Shown here piece after piece: positions 17,074 to 26,321 of a stretch of 63,883 bases of DNA (the stretch's first letter is position 1; every line of letters starts with the position of its first letter). The DNA lies in NCBI GenBank assembly GCA_011389735.1, contig JAABTS010000007.1:1-63883 (forward strand), read 5' to 3'. Made by a program: the position numbers and the translations under genes. Below the pieces are notes generated by a model. The model worked only from the letters and a program-made list of their open reading frames with translations. It was not told where the DNA came from and searched no databases. The stretch comes from Desulfobacteraceae bacterium. Its GTDB lineage: Bacteria > Desulfobacterota > Desulfobacteria > Desulfobacterales > JAABTS01.

Positions 17074-17892
17074 ATGGAAACGACCGTACAGATTGATGAT
17101 ATTGAAATCGGCCCAAAAGCTCCGCTTCTTTTGATATCGGGGCCTTGTGTGATTGAGGAGGAAGGGATTGCTCTGGATATTGCAGGAAGGTTGAAAGAGA
17201 TCGCCGATGAGTTGAAAACGCCGTTTATTTTCAAGGCGTCCTATGACAAGGCCAACCGGTCGTCCATTGATTCCTTTAGAGGGCCGGGCGTTGAAAAAGG
17301 GCTGAAGATATTGGAAAAAATAAAACAATCGGCGGGCGTGAAGATTCTTTCGGATGTTCATCGAATCGGAGAGGTTCCCATGGCTGCGGCGGTTCTGGAT
17401 ATGATTCAGATCCCCGCATTTTTGTGCCGCCAGACGGATTTGATCCTCGCGGCCGCTGAAACCGGAAAGCCGGTCAATATTAAAAAAGGGCAATTCCTTG
17501 CGCCCTGGGACATGGCCAATGTCATCGATAAATGCCGGTTTGCGGGCAATTCGGATATTGTCATTACCGAACGGGGCGTCTCTTTTGGATACAATAATTT
17601 GGTGGTCGATTTCAGGGGAATCAAAATTATGCAGGAGCAGGCGCCGGTTATTTTTGACGCCACTCACAGTGTTCAATTGCCCGGAGGCGCGGGAAAGAGC
17701 AGCGCGGGGCAAAGGGACTTTGCGCCGGTATTGGCCAAAGCGGCGGTCGCCGCAGGCGCTGACGCCGTGTTTCTGGAAGTCCACACGGATCCCGATAAGG
17801 CGTTGTGCGACGGCCCCAATTCCCTGCGGATTGAAACACTGCCCGTCTTATTGAAACAACTAAAGGAGATACGGCGTATCATATGCGGGTAA
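17074..17892 (+). CDS. kdsA: 3-deoxy-8-phosphooctulonate (KDO-8-P) synthase
   Basis: A 272-residue enzyme that condenses phosphoenolpyruvate and arabinose-5-phosphate into KDO-8-phosphate, the first committed step to the KDO of lipopolysaccharide. Family sequence is clear: GPCVIEEEG at the N-terminus, [19 protein letters not shown], and the ending [11 protein letters not shown] and [17 protein letters not shown]. It is slightly shorter than the E. coli enzyme (284). It overlaps kdsC by 10 bases, so the KDO synthase and phosphatase are made together, ahead of the Lpt export genes that use the finished product. Confidence 0.96.
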   Translation: METTVQIDDIEIGPKAPLLLISGPCVIEEEGIALDIAGRLKEIADELKTPFIFKASYDKANRSSIDSFRGPGVEKGLKILEKIKQSAGVKILSDVHRIGEVPMAAAVLDMIQIPAFLCRQTDLILAAAETGKPVNIKKGQFLAPWDMANVIDKCRFAGNSDIVITERGVSFGYNNLVVDFRGIKIMQEQAPVIFDATHSVQLPGGAGKSSAGQRDFAPVLAKAAVAAGADAVFLEVHTDPDKALCDGPNSLRIETLPVLLKQLKEIRRIICG

Positions 17893-18410
17893 CGGATGTT
17901 TCAAAACAGGAAATTCTGAGATCCCTTAAACTTCTGCTCCTCGACGTTGACGGCGTTTTGACCGACGGGCGAATCACCTATGGAGAGAACGGCGCTGAAT
18001 ACAAAACGTTCAATGTAAAGGACGGGTTGGGAATACGGCTGCTTCAGGAAGGGGGCGTATCCGTAGGAATTATTACAGGAAGGTCGTCGAAAGCGGTAAC
18101 GATGAGATGTGCGGATCTCGGGATAACGATTCTCCATCAGGGAATCAAAGAAAAGACGGCCGTGTTGAACGAGGTGTTGGCGTCCGAGGCGGTTTCCCCG
18201 ATTGAATCTGCTTTTGTAGGAGACGACCTTGTGGATATTCCGGCTATGAAACAAGTTGGAATTTCTTTCGCCGTGGCGGATGCGACCGACCAGTGCAAAC
18301 GAGAGGCGGATATTGTGGTGTCAAAAAGAGGCGGCGACGGCGCAGTTCGTGAAGTATGCGAAATGATTCTGGCGGCGAAGCGGATTCATCCGTTTGTGGA
18401 AAAAGAATAG
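17883..18410 (+). CDS. kdsC: KDO-8-phosphate phosphatase (HAD family)
   Basis: A 175-residue HAD-superfamily phosphatase of the KdsC type. HAD motif I is [12 protein letters not shown] (nucleophile Asp and DxD), GIITGRSS gives motif II, and [10 protein letters not shown] gives motif IV. KdsC is a tetrameric phosphatase without a cap that releases KDO from KDO-8-phosphate. The ATG at 17883 lies within the last codons of kdsA in another frame, so translation is coupled. Length fits the family (about 170-190). Confidence 0.93.
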   Translation: MRVTDVSKQEILRSLKLLLLDVDGVLTDGRITYGENGAEYKTFNVKDGLGIRLLQEGGVSVGIITGRSSKAVTMRCADLGITILHQGIKEKTAVLNEVLASEAVSPIESAFVGDDLVDIPAMKQVGISFAVADATDQCKREADIVVSKRGGDGAVREVCEMILAAKRIHPFVEKE

Positions 18411-18428
18411 GAAGAGGAATGGGTTTGG

Positions 18429-19022
18429 ATGCCGGTAAAGTCAAAACAAGCCTTTCGAATGATTCTGACAACGATTATTGTTTTCACGATCGGCGCAATC
18501 GTCTTAATATACGTCGACTTTGACCGGGGTCCGGAGACTCCGGACAAAAAAGAGGCGGAGGCCCCGAAGGAGGCGAATCTTGTGATCGGAAACGTCAGGC
18601 AGGTGTCCAAAAAGGACGGCAGGGACGAATGGCTTCTGGAAGCCGGTTCAGTCAAATATTTAACCGCCGAAAACAAGGCTGTGTTTGAAGATTTATCGGT
18701 CGTTTTTTACGGGAAAGACAACAAACGAACCTACCTGGATGCTAAGGAAGGGGTGTTGAAAACGGATTCAAGAAATATCGGCGTTCATGAAAATGTCAGA
18801 ATTCGGCGCCGCGGGTATCATATGAAAACCGAATCGATCGATTATCTGCATAGGGATGAATTGCTGATGACAAACCACCCGGTTTTTTTGACCGGTCCTC
18901 AGATCGAATTGTCCGCTGACGCCATGAAAATGGATCTTCGAACGGACAAAATAATTTTCACCGGGGGTGTGAAGGGAACATTGAACGGGAATATTGAAAT
19001 CAAAAGCCGATTGGGGTTTTAA
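18429..19022 (+). CDS. lptC: LPS export system protein LptC
   Basis: A 197-residue protein with one N-terminal membrane helix (MILTTIIVFTIGAIVLIYVD) and a periplasmic beta-jellyroll domain, the LptC/OstA-like fold (VFEDLSVVFYGKDNKRTYLDAKEG, then HENVRIRRRGYHMKTESIDY). LptC passes lipopolysaccharide from the inner-membrane LptBFG transporter to the LptA bridge. It sits between kdsC and lptA, the usual order. LptF and LptG are not in the window. A palindromic repeat starts right after the stop codon. Confidence 0.88.
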   Translation: MPVKSKQAFRMILTTIIVFTIGAIVLIYVDFDRGPETPDKKEAEAPKEANLVIGNVRQVSKKDGRDEWLLEAGSVKYLTAENKAVFEDLSVVFYGKDNKRTYLDAKEGVLKTDSRNIGVHENVRIRRRGYHMKTESIDYLHRDELLMTNHPVFLTGPQIELSADAMKMDLRTDKIIFTGGVKGTLNGNIEIKSRLGF

Positions 19023-19130
19023 TATAGTCTCTTGGAAATTAACTTTCACAAGGCGGCGAGCCCGGGAACATACTGTTTATATATCCCAGGCCCACAACCC
19101 TGTGAGATTTGATTTCCGGAAGACCATATC
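19023..19130. repeat. Palindromic repeat family 1, copy c
   Basis: It occupies nearly the whole lptC-lptA gap (arms CTTGGAAATTAA and TTTGATTTCCGGAAG; core CCCGGGAACATAC...TATATCCCAGGC). Its place inside an operon argues against a role as a strong terminator. Confidence 0.8.
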
Positions 19131-19157
19131 TTAAAACCCGTAGAAGTTGGGAATATC

Positions 19158-19724
19158 ATGATTAGTCGAAACAACAAATTTGGGAACGCCGTTTTTTTCG
19201 TATTATTGGCTGCATTGTGCACCGTCAGTCCGGCCGGGGCGCAGGAAGCCCCGGAAAAGGACACCATCCATTTTTCATCCGAACGGCTGGAAATCGATAA
19301 TAATTCAAAAACGGCGGTGTTATCCGGCAATGTGAAAGTGAGCCAGGGAACCACGGTCATTCGGTCTCAAAAATTGCGGTTGCGTTTTGGTGAAACCGAT
19401 TCCCCCGCAGAACAGGAGTCCGGTTACGCGGGGGATGCTGAGGAAACCGGCGATCCGCTTCCTGTGGGCGGCGATGTCAGGGAAATCGTAGCGATGGGCG
19501 ATGTGCGGATCGAATTTGACGAGGCGCTGGCTGAAGCCGATGAAGCCGTTTATGATGTCCGCAAACGTATTTTGACCCTGTCCGGGAAAAGTGCAAGGGT
19601 TATCAACAATCAGAACGTGATTTCCGGTTCCAGGATTATTGTGGATCGAAACAGCGGATTGACCAAAGTCGAAGGAAGTGTGGAAGGCGTTTATTTTCCT
19701 GAAAAAGAAAAAGGGATCGAGTGA
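19158..19724 (+). CDS. lptA: LPS transport periplasmic bridge protein LptA
   Basis: A 188-residue secreted protein with a signal peptide (VFFVLLAALCTVSPAGAQ) and an OstA-like beta-jellyroll (HFSSERLEIDNNSKTAVLSG, then VKVSQGTTVIRSQKLRLRF). The second half repeats the pattern (VAMGDVRIEFDEALAEADEAVYDV...LSGKSARVI). LptA molecules stack into a bridge that carries lipopolysaccharide across the periplasm. lptB begins 10 bases further on. Confidence 0.9.
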   Translation: MISRNNKFGNAVFFVLLAALCTVSPAGAQEAPEKDTIHFSSERLEIDNNSKTAVLSGNVKVSQGTTVIRSQKLRLRFGETDSPAEQESGYAGDAEETGDPLPVGGDVREIVAMGDVRIEFDEALAEADEAVYDVRKRILTLSGKSARVINNQNVISGSRIIVDRNSGLTKVEGSVEGVYFPEKEKGIE

Positions 19725-19734
19725 CCGGGGAACG

Positions 19735-20457
19735 ATGGCGACTCTTGCGCTAAAAGGTCTAATCAAGGTATATAACGGGAAAACGGTCGTTAATTCCGTA
19801 GCGTTATCGGTGGAAAGCGGAACCGTGGTTGGTTTGCTGGGCCCGAACGGCGCCGGAAAAACAACCACCTTTTATATGTGCATCGGTATGATCAGACCCG
19901 ACAAGGGGCATGTTTTTCTTGACGATGAAGATATCACGGATTACCCTATGTATTTAAGAGCCCGAAAGGGAATCGGATACCTTCCTCAGGAAAAATCGGT
20001 TTTTAGAAAATTAACGGTGTTTCAAAATGTTATGGCCATTCTCGAATTCATGCCCATGACACGAGCAGAACGTGAAAATCGAGTGAACACTCTGCTGGAT
20101 GAACTGGGCGTCGGACATTTGTCGAATCAACAGGCGGGGCTGCTGTCCGGCGGCGAAACCCGCCGTCTGGAGATTACCCGAGCGTTGGCCACGAATCCGT
20201 CGTTTATTCTTCTGGATGAACCTTTTGCCGGCGTCGATCCGCTGGCCGTAAACGATATTAAAAATATTATCGGTCATTTAAAAAGCAGAGGGATCGGCAT
20301 TCTGATATCGGATCACAGCGTCCGGGAAACTCTGAACGCCTGCGATGAAGCCTATATCATGAGCAACGGCAGTGTGATCGAATCGGGGCCGCCCGCCAAG
20401 ATCGCCGCAAGCGAAACCGCCCGGAAATTCTACCTGGGAGAAGAATTTAAGTTATAA
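19735..20457 (+). CDS. lptB: LPS export ABC transporter ATPase LptB
   Basis: A 240-residue ABC ATPase (ATG 19735; the longer upstream frame overlaps lptA and is not needed). Walker A is GPNGAGKTTT, the signature is LSGGETRRLEITRA, Walker B is FILLDEPFAGVDP, and the switch His is in ISDHSVRET. The LptB hallmarks DYPMYLRARKGIGYLPQE and VFRKLTVFQN are present. It powers extraction of lipopolysaccharide from the inner membrane together with LptFG, encoded elsewhere. rpoN starts three bases after the stop. Confidence 0.95.
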   Translation: MATLALKGLIKVYNGKTVVNSVALSVESGTVVGLLGPNGAGKTTTFYMCIGMIRPDKGHVFLDDEDITDYPMYLRARKGIGYLPQEKSVFRKLTVFQNVMAILEFMPMTRAERENRVNTLLDELGVGHLSNQQAGLLSGGETRRLEITRALATNPSFILLDEPFAGVDPLAVNDIKNIIGHLKSRGIGILISDHSVRETLNACDEAYIMSNGSVIESGPPAKIAASETARKFYLGEEFKL

Positions 20458-20459
20458 GC

Positions 20460-21896
20460 ATGGCCATTGAACTAAGACAACAATTAAAACTTTCACAGCA
20501 GCTCATCATGACGCCCCAGTTGCAGATGGCGATCAAGTTGCTGCAATTGTCCCGCCTGGAGCTTTTGGACACGATCCAGCAGGAACTGGAAGAAAATCCG
20601 GCTCTGGAGGAAACTCAGGACGACGCCGACGACCGGATGGAAATCGAACCGGAACCGGAAGCGTATGAAAGCGATACGCCCGCTGAAAAAGAAGTCACCA
20701 TCGAAGAAAAAATCAATTCGGATATAGACTGGAGCAACTACATAGACGAATACAATACCCCCGGCCGCCATAATCTCGAATATGAAGAAAAGGATTCTCC
20801 GAAATATGAATCCTTTATAGCTCAAAAAGAATCTCTCATCGATCATTTACTTTGGCAGATCGGCCTTTCCCCGTTTTCGGACGATGACAAAAATATCGCC
20901 GCCCTCATTGTGGGCAATCTTGACGTCAACGGATATCTTGCCGTCGATGTTCAGGATATCGCCGTAACCGCCGGGTGTTCTGAAGACAAAGTCCACGAAG
21001 TCCTGTCTGTCGTGCAAACCTTTGATCCGGTCGGAGTTTGCGCTCGGGATTTAAAAGAATGTTTATTGATTCAGGCCGATCATATCCAATGTAAAGATCG
21101 GCTGGTTTACAAAATAATTGAAAACCATCTGGTCCATCTTGAAAACAAAAATTACAACGCCATTTGCAGAGCCCTGAAGGTCAAACTGGAAGAGGTCGTC
21201 GCCGCGGTCAACATAATCAAAGCGTTTGAACCCATGCCTGGCCGGTTGTATAACGACGAAAACCCTCAATATATCAGTCCTGACATTTATGTTTATAAAC
21301 TCGAGGATGATTTCGTTATTTTTTTGAACGACGACGGTCTTCCGCGGCTCCGGATAAGCAATATCTATCAGCACTCGATGAATTCCTCCGGCAAAATGTC
21401 CCGAGACGCACGGGATTATATGCAGGAAAAGCTGAAGTCCGCCGCATGGCTGATAAAAAGCATTCATCAGAGACAAAAAACCATATACCGGGTAATGGAA
21501 AGTATCCTGAAGTTCCAGCGCGATTTTTTTGAAAAAGGAATCGATCATTTAAAGCCTATGGTGCTGAGAGATATCGCTGATGACATCGAAATGCACGAAT
21601 CCACCATCAGCCGGGTGACAACCAATAAATACGCCTACACGCCACAGGGATTGTTTGAACTGAAATTTTTTTTCAACAGCTCCATCAATCGTATGCATGG
21701 AGAGGCCATGGCGTCCGCAAGCGTTCAGGATAAAATCAGGCATATCATTGACACCGAAGACACCAAAAAGCCTTACAGCGACGATAAGATATCTGCAATT
21801 TTGAAACGGTCGAATATCGACATCGCCAGGAGAACAGTAGCGAAATACCGGGAAATGATGAGAATTCTTCCTTCAAACAAGCGAAAACAAATATAG
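20460..21896 (+). CDS. rpoN: RNA polymerase sigma-54 factor
   Basis: A 478-residue sigma-54. Region I is Gln/Leu-rich (LKLSQQLIMTPQLQMAIKLL), region II is acidic (EETQDDADDRMEIEPEPE), followed by the core-binding domain. The C-terminus has the helix-turn-helix (MHESTISRVTTNKYAYTPQG) and the RpoN box ARRTVAKYRE. It directs polymerase to -24/-12 promoters and requires an AAA+ activator. Two such promoters and one activator gene are present in this window (33.7 kb, 45.6 kb and 31.8-33.2 kb). It sits in the common lptB-rpoN-hpf-ptsN-rapZ order. Confidence 0.97.
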   Translation: MAIELRQQLKLSQQLIMTPQLQMAIKLLQLSRLELLDTIQQELEENPALEETQDDADDRMEIEPEPEAYESDTPAEKEVTIEEKINSDIDWSNYIDEYNTPGRHNLEYEEKDSPKYESFIAQKESLIDHLLWQIGLSPFSDDDKNIAALIVGNLDVNGYLAVDVQDIAVTAGCSEDKVHEVLSVVQTFDPVGVCARDLKECLLIQADHIQCKDRLVYKIIENHLVHLENKNYNAICRALKVKLEEVVAAVNIIKAFEPMPGRLYNDENPQYISPDIYVYKLEDDFVIFLNDDGLPRLRISNIYQHSMNSSGKMSRDARDYMQEKLKSAAWLIKSIHQRQKTIYRVMESILKFQRDFFEKGIDHLKPMVLRDIADDIEMHESTISRVTTNKYAYTPQGLFELKFFFNSSINRMHGEAMASASVQDKIRHIIDTEDTKKPYSDDKISAILKRSNIDIARRTVAKYREMMRILPSNKRKQI

Positions 21897-21910
21897 GAGG
21901 CAAAACTAAT

Positions 21911-22453
21911 ATGCAAACGTCATTGACTTTCAAAAATCTCGATCCTTCAGAAACCATAAAAGCCTATGTAAATGAAAAACTGAACCGGTTCGACAAATTT
22001 TTGGACAATCCGGCCGAGGCCGATGTTGTTCTGTCGGTGGAAAAATTTCGTCATATCGCGGAAATTCATATTACCGGGGACCGTCTGAAAATCAACGGCA
22101 AGGAAGAAACAAACGATATGTATTCATCGATCGACCTGGTTCTGGATAAGCTCGAAAAGCAGATCAAAAAAAACAAGCAGAAGATCAGGGACAGGCGTGC
22201 AAGCGGTAAAACCGGGGTCGGCGAGATCATGGCCGCGGATATTTCCGGTTCAGACGGATATCAAGACATAGACGCTGAAAAGCGGGTGGTCGTCCAGAAC
22301 ATTGACTATAAACCGATGGACGTTGAGGAGGCGGTCATGCAGATGGATTTGACGACCGATAACTTCCTTGTTTTCGCCAACGCCAGAACTGAGCGGGTCA
22401 ACGTCCTGTACAGGCGCAAGGACGGTAATTTTGGCTTGATCCAGCCCAAGTAA
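21911..22453 (+). CDS. hpf: Ribosome hibernation promoting factor, long form
   Basis: A 180-residue protein. The N-terminal HPF/RaiA fold occupies residues 1-100 (TSLTFKNLDPSETIKAYVNE...VLDKLEKQIKKNKQKIRD). The C-terminal dimerisation tail is DYKPMDVEEAVMQMDL...NVLYRRKDGNFGLIQP. The long form pairs 70S ribosomes into inactive 100S dimers in stationary or starved cells. A strong AGGAGG ribosome-binding site precedes ATG 21911. Confidence 0.93.
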   Translation: MQTSLTFKNLDPSETIKAYVNEKLNRFDKFLDNPAEADVVLSVEKFRHIAEIHITGDRLKINGKEETNDMYSSIDLVLDKLEKQIKKNKQKIRDRRASGKTGVGEIMAADISGSDGYQDIDAEKRVVVQNIDYKPMDVEEAVMQMDLTTDNFLVFANARTERVNVLYRRKDGNFGLIQPK

Positions 22454-22655
22454 GCGGCGCCCGGAAAGATGGATATCGTTTGCGTATTACCGCGCCGGCC
22501 GTGCATCTCATGTTAAGGTTAAAAAGCCGCGGAGATGCAAGATTGATACAAGCAGTATCTCTTCCGACGGCGGCGTACTGGAATCGAATATCCGAAAGAC
22601 GATAGGCCGATCCGGATCAATTAACTATCAACATAAGGGTTTATCGATTAAGACA
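22454..22655. other. hpf-ptsN intergenic region with an inverted repeat
   Basis: About 200 noncoding bases inside the gene chain. TGCATCTC at 22502-22509 and GAGATGCA at 22532-22539 are perfect inverted copies with a 22-base loop and no following T run. This could be a leader structure for ptsN or a remnant; no palindromic family 1 copy is present here. Confidence 0.35.
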
Positions 22656-23114
22656 ATGAAAATATTAGATGTGCTTCAGCCCCGGACGATCCTGCCTGAT
22701 TTGCAATCCAGAGATAAAAAAGGGGTCATTGAAGAATTGGTCAGACCGATGGCGGACATGGCGAACCTTAAATTTGAAGACCTGGTCCGCGTGTTGATGG
22801 AGAGGGAACGTTTGGGAAGCACTGGGATCGGCGGGGGAATTGGAATACCGCATGGAAAATTGAAAAATCTCGAAAACCTGTTACTTGGAGTCGGCGTCAG
22901 CCGGAAGGGCGTCAATTTTGAATCCATGGACGGACGGCCGACTCACATCTTTTTCCTCCTCATTACGCCTGAAAGTGAAACGGGTCTTCATCTGAAACTT
23001 TTGGCCAGGATTTCAAGAATCCTGAAAAATGAACAATTCAAGGAAAACTTGATGCATGTGACCGATAAAGACGAAATCTATCGGATTATCAAAGAAGAAG
23101 ACGAATCGTTCTAA
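22656..23114 (+). CDS. ptsN: Nitrogen-PTS EIIA protein
   Basis: A 152-residue EIIA of the fructose/nitrogen PTS type. The phosphoryl-accepting His66 lies in GGIGIPHGKLKNL, and the family start LDVLQPRTILPDL is present. PtsN acts as a regulatory phosphoprotein in the nitrogen-related PTS, affecting potassium handling and sigma-54-linked processes in other bacteria. It lies in the standard rpoN-hpf-ptsN-rapZ order. HPr and EI-Ntr genes are not in the window. Confidence 0.93.
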   Translation: MKILDVLQPRTILPDLQSRDKKGVIEELVRPMADMANLKFEDLVRVLMERERLGSTGIGGGIGIPHGKLKNLENLLLGVGVSRKGVNFESMDGRPTHIFFLLITPESETGLHLKLLARISRILKNEQFKENLMHVTDKDEIYRIIKEEDESF

Positions 23115-23147
23115 AATGCACGATATTTTGTTTCGGACCCATTTTCA

Positions 23148-24005
23148 ATGCATATATTCATTATAACAGGCGTATCCGGTTCCGGTAAAAGCACTGCGCT
23201 GGCGGCTTTCGAAGATTGCGGATATTATTGCGTTGATAATATGCCGGTGGCTTTGCTTCCTGAATTCCTGGGGCTTCCAGTGGAAAACGCATATGAGATC
23301 GACGGTTTTTGTTTCGTGATGGATTTGCGCGAAAAGGGCTTTTTGCTGAGATATCGGGGCATACTGCATTCGCTGAGTAAAAAAGGATATTCCTTCACTA
23401 TTGTTTTTATGAAGGCGGACGAGTCGATTCTGGTTCAGCGATATAGCCAAACCCGGCGTCAACATCCGCTGTTCAGAGACCGTGGGCTCCTGGACGGCAT
23501 CCGCACGGAAAAGGAAAAGCTCGAGGATCTAAAAAAAGAGGCGGATATCGTTATCGACACCTCTCAGGCGAACGTGCATGAATTGAAGTCACAAATTTTT
23601 GACATTGTTCACAAAACCGGAAGGCCGACGCCGTTAAAAATTACGATCATGTCGTTCGGCTTTTCCAACGGTATTCCAAGAGATGCGGATATAATCATGG
23701 ATGTCCGGTTTTTGAAAAATCCGTATTTTGTTCCGGAGCTGAAAGACTGTACCGGATTGAATCAAAAAGTATATGATTATGTTTTGACAGGCGAGACGGC
23801 GCAAACGTTCCTTCAAAAAATACGGGATCTTATCGTTTTTCTGACCCCGCTTTACAAACAGGAGGGAAAGGCCTATTTGACCATCGCATTTGGCTGCACC
23901 GGGGGGCGTCACAGATCAGTCGCCATCGCGCGGAAGATATTTGAGGATGTGTCGAAATTGGAAACCCGCGTTGGAATTATCCATCGGGATATCAATGTTT
24001 GCTGA
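23148..24005 (+). CDS. rapZ: RNase adapter protein / nucleotide-binding protein RapZ
   Basis: A 285-residue P-loop protein. Walker A is GVSGSGKST (residues 8-16), then CVDNMPVALLPEF. The C-terminal domain has MSFGFSNGIPRDADIIMDVRFLKNPYF and IAFGCTGGRHRSVAIA. In enterobacteria RapZ senses glucosamine-6-phosphate and directs RNase E to a small RNA. In this lineage the role is inferred only, though an RNase E/G gene occurs at 58.9 kb. Length agrees with the family (284). Confidence 0.95.
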   Translation: MHIFIITGVSGSGKSTALAAFEDCGYYCVDNMPVALLPEFLGLPVENAYEIDGFCFVMDLREKGFLLRYRGILHSLSKKGYSFTIVFMKADESILVQRYSQTRRQHPLFRDRGLLDGIRTEKEKLEDLKKEADIVIDTSQANVHELKSQIFDIVHKTGRPTPLKITIMSFGFSNGIPRDADIIMDVRFLKNPYFVPELKDCTGLNQKVYDYVLTGETAQTFLQKIRDLIVFLTPLYKQEGKAYLTIAFGCTGGRHRSVAIARKIFEDVSKLETRVGIIHRDINVC

Positions 24006-24113
24006 TGCAGGTTGCCGGGCGTTAAATTTGGGGAAACCTGCAACGTTCGAAGCGATTATCGAAACGCCGCTCTTTGGGCGGACCCCGATGATGTAGACGG
24101 CGGCGCTGAAAAG

Positions 24114-24222
24114 ATATATAGTTTTTCAGATAATTTTTCCACTGTGCTGTCGGATTGGGATAATACTGTTCACATATCCCAGGCCGACAACGCAGGGACA
24201 TTCCATTTCCGGAAGGCTATAT
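24114..24222. repeat. Palindromic repeat family 1, copy d
   Basis: Arms ATATATAGTTTTTCAG and TTCCGGAAGGCTATAT around a core GGGATAATACTG...CATATCCCAGGCC. It occupies the rapZ-EIIA gap and ends only a few bases before the ribosome-binding site of the next gene. The preceding 100 bases hold no gene. Confidence 0.8.
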
Positions 24223-24235
24223 AAAAGGAGTATTC

Positions 24236-24649
24236 ATGGTTGGAATTGTAGTGGTTACCCATTCTAGTATTGCTCAAGGGTTTGTCGAAGCGGCGGACAG
24301 TATCTTCGGATTACATATCGACGCTCTCGAACCAGTATCCATCGATATTAATGAGAGTGTCGAAAAGTCCCGGGAAAAAATCGAAAACAGTATCAAAAAA
24401 GTTAAACGTGATAACGGCGTTCTGGTCATGACGGACATGTTCGGCGGCACTCCCTCGAATTTGAGCTATTCCTTTTTGGAAGAGGGCCGGGTCGAAGTGC
24501 TTGCGGGTCTTAATCTGGCTGTGCTGATAAAAGCGATCAGTTGGCGGGAGAAAAAGTCTTTATCGCAAATGGCTGAAGACCTGGTCGAATATGGTAAAAC
24601 GAGTATCAGCCTTGCAAGCGCGGTTCTGAAAGGGAATAAACGGAGTTAG
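24236..24649 (+). CDS. Mannose-type PTS EIIA domain protein
   Basis: A 137-residue EIIA-Man protein. The phospho-acceptor His9 lies in VVVTHSSIAQG, and VLVMTDMFGGTPSNL is the family signature. In Desulfobacterota such solitary EIIA-Man genes near rapZ and ptsN belong to a regulatory PTS or a small mannose-type permease. No EIIB, EIIC or EIID gene follows here, so a regulatory role is more likely. ATG 24236 follows AAAGGAG. Confidence 0.9.
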   Translation: MVGIVVVTHSSIAQGFVEAADSIFGLHIDALEPVSIDINESVEKSREKIENSIKKVKRDNGVLVMTDMFGGTPSNLSYSFLEEGRVEVLAGLNLAVLIKAISWREKKSLSQMAEDLVEYGKTSISLASAVLKGNKRS

Positions 24650-24654
24650 GGAAT

Positions 24655-25110
24655 GTGCCGATATGTTATTTTAACCGAATGACCGAAAAGGATCTCGGAA
24701 ATGTTCTGGAAATCGACGAGCGCTCTTTCAAAATTCCATGGACCTATTCGCTTTTCCTGAATGAACTGAACAGCGAACATGCGGTCAATTTGACGGTTCA
24801 TCATTATGACGCAATAGCCGATCCGGTCGTTTCCTTTATGTGTTTTCAATTGATTATCGATGAAATGCATATTTTACGATTTGCGGTGGATCCTGATTGG
24901 CGCAATCGCGGCGTCGGGATGTGGGTTCTTGAACGCAGTTTGGAAAAGGCGAAAAATAAAGGCGCTGTGGTCGCGTTTCTGGAAGTTAGATCGTCAAATG
25001 ATTCCGCTTTGTCCCTGTATCGTAAATTCGGTTTTAAAAAGATCGGAACTCGAAAAGGATATTATGGGAAAACCGGTGATGACGCGTTGGTATTAAAGAA
25101 ACTTTTATAA
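24655..25110 (+). CDS. rimI: Ribosomal-protein-alanine N-acetyltransferase (RimI family)
   Basis: A 151-residue GNAT acetyltransferase. The start is GTG 24655, just after TTAGGGA and five bases from the previous stop; ATG 24679 is an alternative. The acetyl-CoA-binding motif A is FAVDPDWRNRGVGMWVLE (R-N-R-G-V-G), followed by FLEVRSSNDSALSLYRKFGF and YYGKTGDDALVLKK, which are RimI-like. RimI acetylates the N-terminal alanine of ribosomal protein S18 in E. coli; other small substrates remain possible. Confidence 0.82.
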   Translation: MPICYFNRMTEKDLGNVLEIDERSFKIPWTYSLFLNELNSEHAVNLTVHHYDAIADPVVSFMCFQLIIDEMHILRFAVDPDWRNRGVGMWVLERSLEKAKNKGAVVAFLEVRSSNDSALSLYRKFGFKKIGTRKGYYGKTGDDALVLKKLL

Positions 25111-25122
25111 TAAGGAGGCGAA

Positions 25123-26127
25123 ATGGCAACAAAAATTGGTATTAATGGTTTCGGAAGAATCGGACGGCTTGTTTTCAGAGAATCTTTGAAGCATTCCGAT
25201 GTCGAGGTAGTCGCTGTCAATGATTTGATGGACCCGGCGACGATGGCGCATTTATTGATCTACGACAGTGTTCATGGAAAACTGGACGCCGACGTAAAAG
25301 CAAAAGACAATTCCATCGAGGTCAACGGGCGGGAAATTATCGTAACCTCCCGAAAAGATCCATCCCAGATCGGATGGGGGGATGTGGACGCCGATATCGT
25401 CGCTGAATGCACAGGTCTGTTCAGAGATTCCGAAGGCGCGTCCAGGCATCTTTCGGCCGGCGCGAGGAAAGTCCTTATCTCGGCTCCGGCCAAAGATCCG
25501 GATATCACCATTGTGATGGGAGTCAATTCAAACAGGTATGATCCGGGACAGCATCACATTATTTCCAATGCGTCCTGCACCACTAATTGTCTTGCGCCTG
25601 TCGCCAAGGTTCTGCTGGAAAAATTCGGGATCAAATGCGGACTGATGACGACCATACATTCGTATACAGGCGATCAGCGGCTATTGGATTTTCCCCATAA
25701 GGATCTTCGAAGGGCGCGGGCGGCCGCTTTGTCTATCATTCCTACCACCACCGGAGCGGCCAAAGCGGTTGCGCTGGTTCTTCCGGAACTGGCGGGAAAA
25801 TTGAACGGCCTTGCCGTCCGTGTGCCGACACCGAATGTATCTTTGGTGGATATTGTCGTGGAGGTCGAGAAGTCCGGCGTTACAGTGTCCGATGTGAACG
25901 ACGCTCTTCGGGAAGCGGCGGAAGGACCTTTGTCCGGAATCCTGGATTATTGCGACTTGCCTCTGGTGTCCAGCGACTTTAACGGGTCGGCGTATTCATC
26001 CATCGTCGATGCTCAAACAACATATGTTGTTGATAAAATGGTCAAAGTTTTGTCGTGGTACGATAATGAAACCGGATATTCCCGCCGGATGGTCGATCTG
26101 GCTGCAATGATCGGAGACCGTTTATAA
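25123..26127 (+). CDS. gap: Glyceraldehyde-3-phosphate dehydrogenase, type I
   Basis: A 334-residue GAPDH. The NAD-binding Rossmann start is KIGINGFGRIGRLV, the catalytic Cys lies in SNASCTTNCLAP (about residue 152), and TIHSYTGDQRLLD and WYDNETGYSRRMVDL follow. It catalyses the reversible oxidation of glyceraldehyde-3-phosphate in glycolysis and gluconeogenesis. It is the first of a gap-tpiA-secG run. A strong AAGGAGG precedes ATG 25123. Confidence 0.97.
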   Translation: MATKIGINGFGRIGRLVFRESLKHSDVEVVAVNDLMDPATMAHLLIYDSVHGKLDADVKAKDNSIEVNGREIIVTSRKDPSQIGWGDVDADIVAECTGLFRDSEGASRHLSAGARKVLISAPAKDPDITIVMGVNSNRYDPGQHHIISNASCTTNCLAPVAKVLLEKFGIKCGLMTTIHSYTGDQRLLDFPHKDLRRARAAALSIIPTTTGAAKAVALVLPELAGKLNGLAVRVPTPNVSLVDIVVEVEKSGVTVSDVNDALREAAEGPLSGILDYCDLPLVSSDFNGSAYSSIVDAQTTYVVDKMVKVLSWYDNETGYSRRMVDLAAMIGDRL

Positions 26128-26148
26128 AAAAGGCGCAAAGGGAACGTT

Positions 26149-26254
26149 TATAGAGTTCCGGAAATTCAAATTCGCAAGCACATAAGCGGGAGTTATGCAA
26201 GTCTTATATCCCCGTCCTGCAACACAGTGAAATTGAATTTATGGAAGGCTCTTT
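26149..26254. repeat. Palindromic repeat family 1, copy e (diverged)
   Basis: Between gap and tpiA. The outer arms AGTTCCGGAAATTCAAATTC and GAATTTATGGAAGGCTC are recognisable. The centre is diverged (CGGGAGTTATGCAAGTCTTA). Confidence 0.7.
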
Positions 26255-26321
26255 AAACATCAGATACGGCCCCGGTCCGATATTGAACTACGGTTTCGGG
26301 GACGAATAAAGGAGAGTTTCA